This document shows, piece by piece, positions 19,696 through 27,791 of a DNA stretch of 34,796 bases. The notes under the pieces were generated by a model. That model had not been told where the DNA came from. It was given only the letters and a program-made list of their open reading frames with translations, and made no database searches. Position 1 is the stretch's first letter; every line of letters begins with the position of its first letter. The position numbers and the translations under genes were made by a program. Source of the stretch: Polynucleobacter meluiroseus (GTDB taxonomy: Bacteria > Pseudomonadota > Gammaproteobacteria > Burkholderiales > Burkholderiaceae); the NCBI GenBank assembly GCA_945947155.1, contig CAMEXM010000016.1, forward strand, positions 1-34,796. Direction: 5' to 3'.

Positions 19696-20999
19696 GCTAC
19701 ATCGGCCTCTGTAACTGGGGCCGCGTCTTTCAGCAATTGATCAACGATCTCAACCCAATGCAGTACTGGCATTTTTTCCTGTTGCAAGTGCGAGATGCAG
19801 CCAATGTTGGCAGAAACAATGGCAGTGGCATTGCTATCTTCATACGTCCGCTGCAAATGATCTAATTTTTGCTGACGTAATTGATCTGAAAGGACTGGTT
19901 GCAAAACGGAGTAAGTACCAGCAGATCCACAACATAAATGGCTGTCTGCGCACAGGCGAGCCGGCACTCCAATACTCTCTAATAGGTCTTCTACTTTGCC
20001 CCGAATTTTCTGGCCATGCTGCAAGGTACATGGAGGATGGTAGACCACGCCTGATTTTGGATTGCTGCCTAGCAGTGCCACTAAATCTTCTGTGTGGCTC
20101 GGCAGAATTTCCGCCAAGTCTTTTGTCAGCTCAGAAATGCGTTTAGCCTTTGCAGCATAGTGCGGATCCTGAGCAAGTAAATGGCCATAATCTTTCACCA
20201 TGACACCGCAACCCGATGCGGTCATCACGATTGCGCTCACTGGGTTGATGCCGTCAACGTAAGGCCACCACGCATCAATATTGCGCCGCGCCGCTTCGAG
20301 CCCGCCATCTTGGTCATTGAGGTGATAGCGGAGCGCGCCGCAACAGCCTGCTTTAGGGGCGCTAATCAGGTCAACGCCAAGGTGCGATAAAACACGTCGG
20401 GTAGCAAGATTGATATTGGGCAGCATCCCAGGCTGCACGCAGCCTTCTAAAATCAGCATCGTACTGCGTGCCGCCTGCTTTACTGGCTTTACGGATACTG
20501 CGTTGTCTGTCTTAATTTGATTGGTGTAGACGCCGTTGATGGGTACCTTGCGTTTCAGTTCGCTTGGCAGAAGTGGGCGCACTAATCTTCCTAGTGCCAT
20601 AGCGGAGTTGAAGAGCGCTGGGCGCGTTAAACCTTCTTTTAAAAGCCAGCGCGTGAGGCGCTCACTGGATTTACGCGGAGCTGTACTTTGTTCAGCCCAT
20701 TTGCGGCCGATGTCAATCAGTTGACCATATTGAACGCCACTTGGGCAGGTGGTTTCGCAATTACGGCAGGTTAAGCAGCGATCCAGGTGCAGGCGGGTTT
20801 TTTCAGTGACCGCCTGACCCTCTGCGATTTGCTTGATCAGGTAGATTCGCCCGCGCGGGCCATCTAACTCGTCGCCTAATAACTGGTAAGTTGGGCAAGT
20901 AGCAGTGCAAAAACCGCAATGCACGCACTTTCCAAGAATGCGCGCAGCTTCATTGCCGTCGTGGGTATTAATGAACTGGGGAGCTAATTGGGTTTGCAT
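19692..20999 (-). CDS. glcF: Glycolate oxidase iron-sulfur subunit
   Basis: Electron-transfer subunit of the GlcDEF glycolate oxidase, which oxidises glycolate to glyoxylate and probably passes electrons to quinone at the membrane. The 435 residues (E. coli 407) carry two 4Fe-4S ferredoxin clusters, C25-C28-C31-C35 (CVHCGFCTATC) and C76-C79-C82-C86 (CLTCRNCETTC). Two C-terminal CCG domains follow (GCCGALRYH and HLCCGSAGTYS). The frame is open upstream to 21053, but that extension overlaps glcE, while MQTQLAPQF matches the usual GlcF start, so 20999 is used. No clear Shine-Dalgarno is seen; coupling to glcE is likely. The stop overlaps the yggS start. Confidence 0.96.
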   Translation of the reverse strand: MQTQLAPQFINTHDGNEAARILGKCVHCGFCTATCPTYQLLGDELDGPRGRIYLIKQIAEGQAVTEKTRLHLDRCLTCRNCETTCPSGVQYGQLIDIGRKWAEQSTAPRKSSERLTRWLLKEGLTRPALFNSAMALGRLVRPLLPSELKRKVPINGVYTNQIKTDNAVSVKPVKQAARSTMLILEGCVQPGMLPNINLATRRVLSHLGVDLISAPKAGCCGALRYHLNDQDGGLEAARRNIDAWWPYVDGINPVSAIVMTASGCGVMVKDYGHLLAQDPHYAAKAKRISELTKDLAEILPSHTEDLVALLGSNPKSGVVYHPPCTLQHGQKIRGKVEDLLESIGVPARLCADSHLCCGSAGTYSVLQPVLSDQLRQQKLDHLQRTYEDSNATAIVSANIGCISHLQQEKMPVLHWVEIVDQLLKDAAPVTEADVA

Positions 21000-21012
21000 A
21001 TCAATGAATGAG

Positions 21013-22161
21013 TTAAGGAAGGCGACCGGTTGCAAAAACCCCGGATGGATCAAATGCCTTACGCAATTGGGTTTGCACAGCAGTCAGTGCTGCACTATGG
21101 GCCTGGTCGCTTAGAAGGGTGAAGCGCTGCTCTACACCATTGCTGCCATCGCGAAAGCAACTGGCATGACCGCCATGCTCAATTGCCTTTGCTTTGAGCT
21201 TGGCCAGGGTACTTGCATCGGCAGGACCATACCACCAGCGTTGTTGGCCATGCCATTCCAGAATGCGGTGCTGCGTGCCGCCTGAGGCGAGTTTAGAAAA
21301 ATCGATTGAAGGACATGCTGCGGGCAGGGCTAGGCGATAGAGGGCATCAGCGGCGCCCACATCATGAAAACAATCTAACGTGTGTTCGCGTAAATCACGC
21401 CAAAATGTATCCGCAATCGCAGGGTCGAGCTCGGTAGCACCAAGGGTCGATTTCATGAGGACGGTAGCAGACTGCACTGCGGCAACTGCTCCCGCAAGGC
21501 GAATGGTGAGCTCGCCATCGGCATTGGCATCGCCCGAGCCGATCCAGCTACTCGCCGACAAGGGCAGGGGTTGACCTGCCCACTCGTTCAGTACCTTTAG
21601 GGCGCGCGCCTCAGAGATAAAACAGCGCAATGATGCGGTACCGGCTGGTTTAGGTAAGACCTTGACAGAGGCCTCCAATAGTAGAGCAAAGGTGCCTAAG
21701 GAGCCCGGCAACAGACGCGAGACGTCATAGCCAGCGACGTTTTTCATCACCTTACCGCCGAAAGACAAATCGTGCCCTTGCCCATCCATCAGACGTGTGC
21801 CCAATAGGTAGTCGCGCAAATTGCCAGCACTGATGCGCCCTGGGCCAGCAAGGCCAGCACCAATCGCACCGCCAAATGTCGCTTGTGCTCCAAAGTGGGG
21901 AGGCTCAAATGCCAGCATCTGATTTTTTTCAGCCAGCGCTGATTCGATCGTAGCTAATGGCGTTCCAGCGCGCGCTGTAATCACGAGTTCTTCTGGTTGG
22001 TAGTCTACGATCCCATGAAATCCCGCAGTCAGTAGCTTTGCATGTGCGTTGGGATTCCCGTACCAGGCCTTGGAGCCGCCGCCATGGATCGATAGCACCG
22101 ACTTGGATGCGGCTGCGGCTTGAATTTGATCGCGAAACTGCTGAATCTGTACAACACTCAT
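21013..22161 (-). CDS. glcE: Glycolate oxidase FAD-binding subunit
   Basis: Second flavin-binding subunit of glycolate oxidase, related to GlcD in its N-terminal FAD-binding (PCMH) domain but lacking the full catalytic C-terminal region. The 382 residues compare with 350 in E. coli. Visible motifs: LSIHGGGSKAWYG near 23-35 for the pyrophosphate loop; FGGAIGAGLAGPGRI; and GGKVMKNVAGYDVSRLLPGS. The start codon shares a base with the glcD stop (TAATG), so translation is coupled. It lies between glcD and glcF in canonical order. Confidence 0.95.
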   Translation of the reverse strand: MSVVQIQQFRDQIQAAAASKSVLSIHGGGSKAWYGNPNAHAKLLTAGFHGIVDYQPEELVITARAGTPLATIESALAEKNQMLAFEPPHFGAQATFGGAIGAGLAGPGRISAGNLRDYLLGTRLMDGQGHDLSFGGKVMKNVAGYDVSRLLPGSLGTFALLLEASVKVLPKPAGTASLRCFISEARALKVLNEWAGQPLPLSASSWIGSGDANADGELTIRLAGAVAAVQSATVLMKSTLGATELDPAIADTFWRDLREHTLDCFHDVGAADALYRLALPAACPSIDFSKLASGGTQHRILEWHGQQRWWYGPADASTLAKLKAKAIEHGGHASCFRDGSNGVEQRFTLLSDQAHSAALTAVQTQLRKAFDPSGVFATGRLP

Positions 22162-23657
22162 TAAAAACGCTCCAACTCAGGGTGCGGTAACTTGCCGCCG
22201 CTGATGCGCATGCGGCCGTACTCGGCGCAGCGGCTGAGGGTCGGAATAGCTTTGTCGGGATTAAGTAACTGGGCTGGGTCAAAGGCGCGTTTTACGCCCC
22301 AGAACAACTCCCGCTCATGCTCACCAAATTGCACGCACATCGAATTGATCTTTTCGATACCAACACCATGTTCGCCGGTAATGGTTCCGCCGAGTTCTAC
22401 GCAGGCCTCTAGTATGTCAGTGCCAAATTCTTCAGCGCGATGCCACTCATCTGGATCAGCACCATTAAACAAAATGAGCGGATGCATATTGCCGTCGCCC
22501 GCATGGAATACATTTAAGCAGCCCAGTCGATATTTCTTTTCCATTTCCTGAATGCGGCGTAAGAGCGTAGCAATGTGGCGCCGCGGAATAGTCCCATCCA
22601 TACAGTAGTAGTCTGCTGCAATCCGGCCTGCTGCTGGGAAAGCGTTCTTGCGACCACTCCAAAACGTTAGGCGCTCCGTTTCATTTTTAGAGACGCGAAT
22701 GCCACTTGCTCCGGCTTTTTCTAATACCGCAGTCATGCGTCCAATTTCTTCAGCCACTTCCTCTGGCGTACCATCGGACTCACATAGCAAAATAGCAACG
22801 GCGTCTAAGTCGTAGCCAGCGTGCACAAACTCCTCGACTGCACGGGTAGTCGCTTTGTCCATCATCTCTAGACCAGCCGGAATAATGCCGGCGGCAATAA
22901 TGGCTGCAACCGCATTGCCCCCTTTTTCGATGTCATCAAAACTGGCCATAATGACTTGGGCTAATTTGGGTTTTGGCACGAGTTTGACGGTCACTTCCGT
23001 AACGGCCGCCAACATACCTTCGCTACCCATCACGATGGCGAGTAAATCAAGTCCGGGCGCATCGGGCGCTAGACTCCCGAATTCGACAATTTCGCCACTC
23101 ATTAAAACGCCACGGACGCGCAACACATTGTGGAGCGTTAGTCCGTACTTTAAGCAGTGAACGCCGCCGGAGTTTTCATTGACGTTGCCACCAATTGAGC
23201 AGGCAATTTGCGAGGATGGATCGGGGGCGTAGTACAAACCCAAATGGGCAACCGCCTCGGAGATTGCTAAATTACGCACGCCAGGCTGCACAATCGCAGT
23301 ACGTGTAAATGGATTGATATCCACAATCTTTTTGAGCTTTGCGAGTGAGAGAACCAGACCTTGTGAAATGGGCATGGCTCCGCCCGATAAGCCGGTCCCA
23401 GCACCGCGAGGCACGACAGGGACATTCATGGCATGGCAGACTTGCAAAATACGCGATACCTGCGCCTCGTTTTCCGGCAAAGCAACCGCCAAAGGCATGC
23501 GTCGATAGGCCGCTAAACCATCACATTCATAGGGGATTGTGTCCTCGGGCTCCCATAAAAGGCCATCTTCAGCCAAGATGGGCCTGAGGGCTGAGACCAA
23601 TTTGGCCTGCAAAGCCTGAATTTCTAAGAGATCGGGTGGAGGGGCGACAGTGTTCAT
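22161..23657 (-). CDS. glcD: Glycolate oxidase subunit GlcD (FAD-linked)
   Basis: Catalytic FAD subunit of glycolate oxidase; 498 residues against 499 in E. coli. The PCMH-type FAD domain includes VPVVPRGAGTGLSGGAMP around 75-92, DPSSQIACSIGGNVNENSGG, and GSEGMLAAVTEVTVKL. The C-terminal FAD-linked oxidase domain has HAGDGNMHPLILF and GGTITGEHGVGIEK, with the metal or substrate-binding histidines. It is the first gene of glcD-glcE-glcF-yggS-proC and is divergent from the cobalamin adenosyltransferase gene across 34 bases. A TAAAAT ends 6 bases upstream of the ATG and no strong ribosome binding site is present. A D-lactate dehydrogenase of the same family is an alternative in isolation, but the glcE and glcF partners argue for glycolate. 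Confidence 0.95.
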   Translation of the reverse strand: MNTVAPPPDLLEIQALQAKLVSALRPILAEDGLLWEPEDTIPYECDGLAAYRRMPLAVALPENEAQVSRILQVCHAMNVPVVPRGAGTGLSGGAMPISQGLVLSLAKLKKIVDINPFTRTAIVQPGVRNLAISEAVAHLGLYYAPDPSSQIACSIGGNVNENSGGVHCLKYGLTLHNVLRVRGVLMSGEIVEFGSLAPDAPGLDLLAIVMGSEGMLAAVTEVTVKLVPKPKLAQVIMASFDDIEKGGNAVAAIIAAGIIPAGLEMMDKATTRAVEEFVHAGYDLDAVAILLCESDGTPEEVAEEIGRMTAVLEKAGASGIRVSKNETERLTFWSGRKNAFPAAGRIAADYYCMDGTIPRRHIATLLRRIQEMEKKYRLGCLNVFHAGDGNMHPLILFNGADPDEWHRAEEFGTDILEACVELGGTITGEHGVGIEKINSMCVQFGEHERELFWGVKRAFDPAQLLNPDKAIPTLSRCAEYGRMRISGGKLPHPELERF

Positions 23658-23663
23658 CGTTCC

Positions 23664-23669
23664 ATTTTA
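23664..23669 (-). promoter_or_regulatory. Candidate -10 of glcD, abutting the start codon
   Basis: TAAAAT on the minus strand (23669-23664) ends 6 bases before the glcD ATG at 23657. A start at the usual distance would fall on the start codon. I see no good -35 at 15-19 bases. Confidence 0.3.
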
Positions 23670-23679
23670 GCCATTTACC

Positions 23680-23685
23680 TATAAT
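23680..23685 (+). promoter_or_regulatory. Consensus -10 of the adenosyltransferase gene, abutting the start codon
   Basis: A perfect TATAAT ends 6 bases before the ATG at 23692, so transcription would start at the A of the start codon. No Shine-Dalgarno-like sequence is present between them. The -35 region is weak (3 of 6 at best, GTTCCA at a 15-base spacing). Confidence 0.45.
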
Positions 23686-23691
23686 CAGTTC

Positions 23692-24258
23692 ATGGGAAAT
23701 CGACTTTCAAAAATTACAACACGAACCGGCGATGCCGGCATGACGGGTTTGGGCGATGGCAGCCGGGTTGAAAAGGACCATTTACGCATTTGCGCGATGG
23801 GCGACGTAGATGAGCTCAACTCCGAAATTGGGGTTTTGATGACCGAGGCCATCCCGGAATCGATTGCCAGTGAAATACAGACGCTCTTTTTGCGGGTGCA
23901 GCATGACTTATTTGATTTGGGTGGGGAGTTGTGTATACCCAATTACACCTTACTCAAAGCAGAGCAAGTGGCGCAGTTGGATGCTTGGCTAAAGCACTAC
24001 AACGACACGCTCCCCCCTTTAACTGAATTTATTCTTCCAGGCGGGACTCGTGCTGCTGCGCAGGCCCATGTGTGTAGAACGGTTTGTCGTCGCGCCGAGC
24101 GATCGATCGTCAAGCTCGGTTGGCACGATACCTTGCACGACTCGCCGCGACAGTACGTGAATCGCTTATCGGATTTGCTGTTTGTTTTAGCGCGGATCTT
24201 CAATCGCGCTGCTGGTGGGCAGGATATTCTCTGGAAGAATCAGAATAAATCCGATTGA
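23692..24258 (+). CDS. PduO-type ATP:cob(I)alamin adenosyltransferase
   Basis: Transfers the adenosyl group of ATP to cob(I)alamin, making adenosylcobalamin. It belongs to the PduO/MMAB family. The 188 residues begin with the ATP-binding motif KITTRTGDAGMTGLGDGSR (7-25), followed by GDVDELNS (38-45), a central PGGT loop, CRTVCRRAERS and the C-terminal VNRLSDLLFVLAR helix with the conserved Asn-Arg-Leu-Ser-Asp-Leu. It stands alone, divergent from glcD and convergent with aroG (21-base gap). No B12 biosynthesis gene is nearby, so it more likely serves cobalamin salvage for a B12-dependent enzyme elsewhere. There is no room upstream for a cobalamin riboswitch. Family call firm; gene names vary (pduO, cobO, yvqK), so none is given. 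Confidence 0.94.
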   Translation: MGNRLSKITTRTGDAGMTGLGDGSRVEKDHLRICAMGDVDELNSEIGVLMTEAIPESIASEIQTLFLRVQHDLFDLGGELCIPNYTLLKAEQVAQLDAWLKHYNDTLPPLTEFILPGGTRAAAQAHVCRTVCRRAERSIVKLGWHDTLHDSPRQYVNRLSDLLFVLARIFNRAAGGQDILWKNQNKSD

Positions 24259-24279
24259 TCCAGAGTGATCGCTGCCGGT

Positions 24280-25407
24280 TTAGCCGCGCCGACGTTTCTT
24301 AACGGCTTGCGCTAAGCGCTCTAAAACCCGTACAGAATCATCCCAATTGATGCAGGCATCGGTAATGCTCTTGCCGTATTCAAGGGCGCTAGCATCATCT
24401 TTTCCAGGAGTAAATTTTTGGGCGCCGCCGTTGAGGTGACTTTCAATCATGACACCAAAGATGTGGTGTGAGCCAGATTCAATTTGTTTTGCGATGTCAT
24501 CGGCAACGGTAATTTGACGCTCGTGTTGTTTGCTGGAGTTGGCGTGCGATAAGTCAACCATGAGGCTAGCGGGCAGTTTTGCTGCCTCGAGTTCCTGACA
24601 AGCGGCAGTCACGAATTTCGCTTCGTAGTTTGGTTCTTTACCGCCGCGCAGAATGACATGGCAATCTTTGTTGCCGTTGGTTTCAACGATAGCAACTTGA
24701 CCGTTCTTGTGCACCGATAAAAAGTGGTGCGCCCTGCGCGCTGCCTGAATTGCATCGGTGGCAATGCGGATATTGCCGTCCGTGCCGTTTTTAAATCCAA
24801 TGGGGGCGGATAAACCAGAGGCGAGTTCGCGGTGAACTTGGCTCTCGGTGGTGCGAGCACCAATGGCTCCCCAGGAAATTAAATCGGCGATGTATTGCGG
24901 CGAGATGACATCTAAAAATTCGCTACCCGCAGGCATGCCCATGCGATTAATTTCCATTAACACCTGGCGTGCAATTCGCAGTCCTTCTTCGATGCGGAAA
25001 CTTTCATCAAGATACGGGTCGTTAATTAAACCCTTCCAGCCAACGGTAGTGCGGGGTTTTTCAAAATAGACCCGCATGACGATTTCCAATTCACCCGAAA
25101 AGCGCTTGCGTTCGGCCAAGAGACGCTGGCAATACTCGAGCGCTGCACTAGGATCATGAATAGAGCACGGGCCAATGATGACTAAAAGTCGATCATCTTT
25201 GCCATGGATCAAGTTACGAATTTTGCTGCGCGTTTGGCTGATTAATTTTTCAATCGCTGTTCCAGCAATCGGAAAAAAACGAATCAAGTGTTCTGGCGGC
25301 GGCAATACCGTAATGTTGTGAATACGCTGGTCGTCGGTATCCGAGGTTTTATCCACGCTGGCATACCAGTTTTCGGGGGTGATGTTGGTTCGATTACTCA
25401 TAGTCAT
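24280..25407 (-). CDS. aroG: 3-deoxy-7-phosphoheptulonate synthase, class I
   Basis: First enzyme of the shikimate pathway, condensing phosphoenolpyruvate and erythrose 4-phosphate. The 375 residues closely follow E. coli AroG/AroF/AroH. The metal ligand cysteine C81 is in IGPCSIHDP. MRVYFEKPRTTVGWKGLIND, GARTTESQVHRELASGLS, GFKNGTDG, LRGGKEPNY and DLSHANSSK line the active site. An N-terminal extension of about 20 residues precedes the part aligned with E. coli. Feedback specificity (Phe, Tyr or Trp) cannot be assigned by eye, so aroG is a generic name. A second ATG two codons downstream is an alternative start and neither has a clear Shine-Dalgarno. It follows tldD by 12 bases as the last gene of that run. 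Confidence 0.95.
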   Translation of the reverse strand: MTMSNRTNITPENWYASVDKTSDTDDQRIHNITVLPPPEHLIRFFPIAGTAIEKLISQTRSKIRNLIHGKDDRLLVIIGPCSIHDPSAALEYCQRLLAERKRFSGELEIVMRVYFEKPRTTVGWKGLINDPYLDESFRIEEGLRIARQVLMEINRMGMPAGSEFLDVISPQYIADLISWGAIGARTTESQVHRELASGLSAPIGFKNGTDGNIRIATDAIQAARRAHHFLSVHKNGQVAIVETNGNKDCHVILRGGKEPNYEAKFVTAACQELEAAKLPASLMVDLSHANSSKQHERQITVADDIAKQIESGSHHIFGVMIESHLNGGAQKFTPGKDDASALEYGKSITDACINWDDSVRVLERLAQAVKKRRRG

Positions 25408-25419
25408 ATTTTAAGCTGA

Positions 25420-26904
25420 TTAGGCCGTGCCCCCTACAGTCATGCCATCAATCCTTAGGGTTGGCTGGCCGACGCCTACTGGCACGCTCTGGCCCTCCTT
25501 GCCGCAAACGCCCACCCCACTGTCCAGTTTGAGGTCATTACCAATCATGGAGACCTGTTTTAAGGACTCTGGGCCGTTGCCAATAATCGTGGCGCCCTTA
25601 ACGGGGTATTGAATTTTGCCGTTTTCCACCCAGTAGGCCTCCGATGCAGAAAAGACAAATTTCCCGCTGGTAATGTCCACCTGCCCGCCGCCAAAGTTGA
25701 CCGCATACAGGCCGCGTTTGATGCTGGCCACGATTTCTTGAGGATCTTCTTTGCCGGCCAGCATGTAGGTATTGGTCATGCGTGGCATGGGTAAGGAGGC
25801 AAAACTCTCGCGCCGACCATTGCCCGTCGGCGGCATTTTCATGAGCCGGGCATTCAAAGTGTCTTGAATGTAGCCTTTCAGAATGCCATCCTCAATCAAG
25901 GTAGTGCATTGGGTTGGCGTGCCTTCGTCATCAATATTCAGGGAGCCACGTCGACCACTAAGGGTGCCATCGTCGACAACCGTAACTCCCTTGGCAGCCA
26001 CCCGTTGGCCGATACGGCCTGCAAAAGCAGAGGACCCCTTGCGATTAAAGTCACCCTCGAGGCCATGACCAATGGCTTCGTGCAGTAACACACCGGGCCA
26101 TCCTGGGCCCATAACAACGGTCATTGGACCGGCAGGAGCGGGGCGTGACTCTAAATTAAGTAGTGCGCTATCGACGGCTTCATCTACCCAGTGGTTCACT
26201 AGGTCGGATGTGAAATACCCGTAATCATGGCGCGCACCACCGCCTGCGGAACCTGATTCGCGACGCCCATTTTGTTCCGCAATCACATGCACCGAAACCC
26301 GTACAAGTGGCCTTATGTCGGCCGCAAGCAAGCCATTGGCCCGCATCACAAGCACCACATCAAATTCCCCGGCTAGGCTCGCCATCACCTGAATGATTCG
26401 GGGGTCCCGCGCTTTAGCGCGACGCTCAATTGCTTCAAGTAAGGCGATCTTGTCCGTTGGGCTTAAGGAGTCAAGTGGATTTAAGCCGGAGTACAAGGAG
26501 TTGGCGACCGGAGTCGATACGGTTCTGGCAAGGGCCTGCTTGCCACCCGCAGGGCCAATTACTCGGGTCGCTTTAGCTGACTTGAGTAGGGCAGGTAGAT
26601 TGATTTCATCCGAATAGGCAAACGCGGTTTTGTCGCCATAAATTGCGCGCACACCAACGCCCTGGTCAATGCTGAAGCTACCGGATTTGACAATGCCCTC
26701 TTCCAGGCTCCAGCTTTCATTGCGTGTGTGCTGAAAATACACATCGGCATCATCCAGACGATGGGCGTACATCACCCCAAAAGTGTCATGCAAATCGGAT
26801 TCGGTGAGGCCGCTGGGCTCAAGCAATATTGACTTTGCTATTTGTAGCAAGTCTTCCTGTTGTTTGGGTTTAGTCCAATCAGTCGGCATGTGAACATCAT
26901 TCAT
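25420..26904 (-). CDS. tldD: Metalloprotease TldD
   Basis: Zinc metalloprotease subunit that in E. coli works with TldE (PmbA) to degrade unfolded peptides, mature microcin B17 and process CcdA. About 494 residues from the ATG used. The HExxxH-type motif is HEAIGHGLEGDFNRKG. Other blocks are SFSIDQGVGVRAIYG, RRGSLNIDDEGTP, GNGRRESFASLPMPRMTNTY and the C-terminal DSGVGVCGKEGQS with VGGTA at the end. The start is uncertain. A GTG at 26931 overlaps the nitrilase stop (GTGA), the ATG at 26904 has GAAAG about 12 bases upstream, and an ATG at 26889 best matches E. coli length. No TldE gene is in the window. Confidence 0.94.
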   Translation of the reverse strand: MNDVHMPTDWTKPKQQEDLLQIAKSILLEPSGLTESDLHDTFGVMYAHRLDDADVYFQHTRNESWSLEEGIVKSGSFSIDQGVGVRAIYGDKTAFAYSDEINLPALLKSAKATRVIGPAGGKQALARTVSTPVANSLYSGLNPLDSLSPTDKIALLEAIERRAKARDPRIIQVMASLAGEFDVVLVMRANGLLAADIRPLVRVSVHVIAEQNGRRESGSAGGGARHDYGYFTSDLVNHWVDEAVDSALLNLESRPAPAGPMTVVMGPGWPGVLLHEAIGHGLEGDFNRKGSSAFAGRIGQRVAAKGVTVVDDGTLSGRRGSLNIDDEGTPTQCTTLIEDGILKGYIQDTLNARLMKMPPTGNGRRESFASLPMPRMTNTYMLAGKEDPQEIVASIKRGLYAVNFGGGQVDITSGKFVFSASEAYWVENGKIQYPVKGATIIGNGPESLKQVSMIGNDLKLDSGVGVCGKEGQSVPVGVGQPTLRIDGMTVGGTA

Positions 26905-26927
26905 AAATGCAGTGTCTTTCAAAAAAA

Positions 26928-27743
26928 TCACATTGTGCGGTGGTGTAATGCAGGTAATTTAGAGCGTACCGCGTTTAACTGTTCTTTGCTGAGGATACCG
27001 TGCACCAATCCCTCGCCTTGATCTAGGGTAGCAACAACCTGGCCCCATGGGTCAATTAGCATCGTATTGCCCCAGGTGCGGCGCTGATTCTGATGAAGGC
27101 CTCCTTGGGCTGATGCCAAGACATAGCATTGGTTTTCAATGGCTCTGGCGCGCAATAAGATGTCCCAATGGTCTTTACCGGTGGTGTAGGTAAAGGCAGC
27201 TGGAATAAGGTGGCAATCCACTAATCCAATCGCACGATAAAGTTCGGGAAAGCGCAAGTCATAACAAATGCTCAAACCAAAGCGCCACTCTACCCCCGCA
27301 ACTAAAACCGACACACTCCCAGGTTGATCGCCAGGCGCGATCGTTTCTGATTCTTGATAGCGCTCTTCATTTGTCTGAAATCCGAACAAATGGATTTTGT
27401 CGTAGCGTGCAATTTGTACACCATCTGGATCGAATACCAAAGTTGTGTTGAGCACCTTACTTGGATCGCTGCACTCCAGTGGAATGGTGCCGGCAACTAA
27501 AAAGATAGCATGCTGTTTTGCAAGGCTGGATAGGCGCTCTTGGATTGGGCCATGACCTAATTTTTCTCTAGCCCTAACCTTATCGGTATCGACCAAACCC
27601 ATCAAGCAAAAGTATTCCGGTAGCAGAACAAGCCTGGCACCAGTTGCAGCAGCCTGAGCAACCCAATACGCCGCCCGATCAAGATTTTCTTGTAGCTGGG
27701 GTGTAGACACCATCTGAATCGAGCAAACACGCAGTTCTGACAT
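26928..27743 (-). CDS. Nitrilase-family amidase, probable deaminated-glutathione amidase
   Basis: Carbon-nitrogen hydrolase of the Nit1/YbeM type; 271 residues. The Glu-Lys-Cys triad is complete: E43 (LPEYF), K116 (YDKIHLF) and C160 (SICYDLRFPELYR). TGKDHWDILLRARAIENQCYV is characteristic of this branch. The probable role is metabolite repair: hydrolysing deaminated glutathione, a side product of transaminases, to alpha-ketoglutarate and Cys-Gly. That substrate is inferred from the Nit1 branch resemblance. An omega-amidase or another amide substrate remains possible. It lies between yhdP (48-base gap upstream) and tldD, whose possible GTG start overlaps its stop. Confidence 0.88.
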   Translation of the reverse strand: MSELRVCSIQMVSTPQLQENLDRAAYWVAQAAATGARLVLLPEYFCLMGLVDTDKVRAREKLGHGPIQERLSSLAKQHAIFLVAGTIPLECSDPSKVLNTTLVFDPDGVQIARYDKIHLFGFQTNEERYQESETIAPGDQPGSVSVLVAGVEWRFGLSICYDLRFPELYRAIGLVDCHLIPAAFTYTTGKDHWDILLRARAIENQCYVLASAQGGLHQNQRRTWGNTMLIDPWGQVVATLDQGEGLVHGILSKEQLNAVRSKLPALHHRTM

Positions 27744-27791
27744 ATGCGAAATCAGTTAAAAGTGGGAATGCTTCAATCGTACTGCTTTACT

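Noticed and set aside
21000..21053. Upstream extension of glcF to 21053
   Set aside because: It overlaps the end of glcE, and MQTQLAPQF is the usual GlcF N-terminus.
23658..23691. Cobalamin riboswitch upstream of the adenosyltransferase or glcD
   Set aside because: Only 34 bases are available and no B12-box-like sequence is seen.
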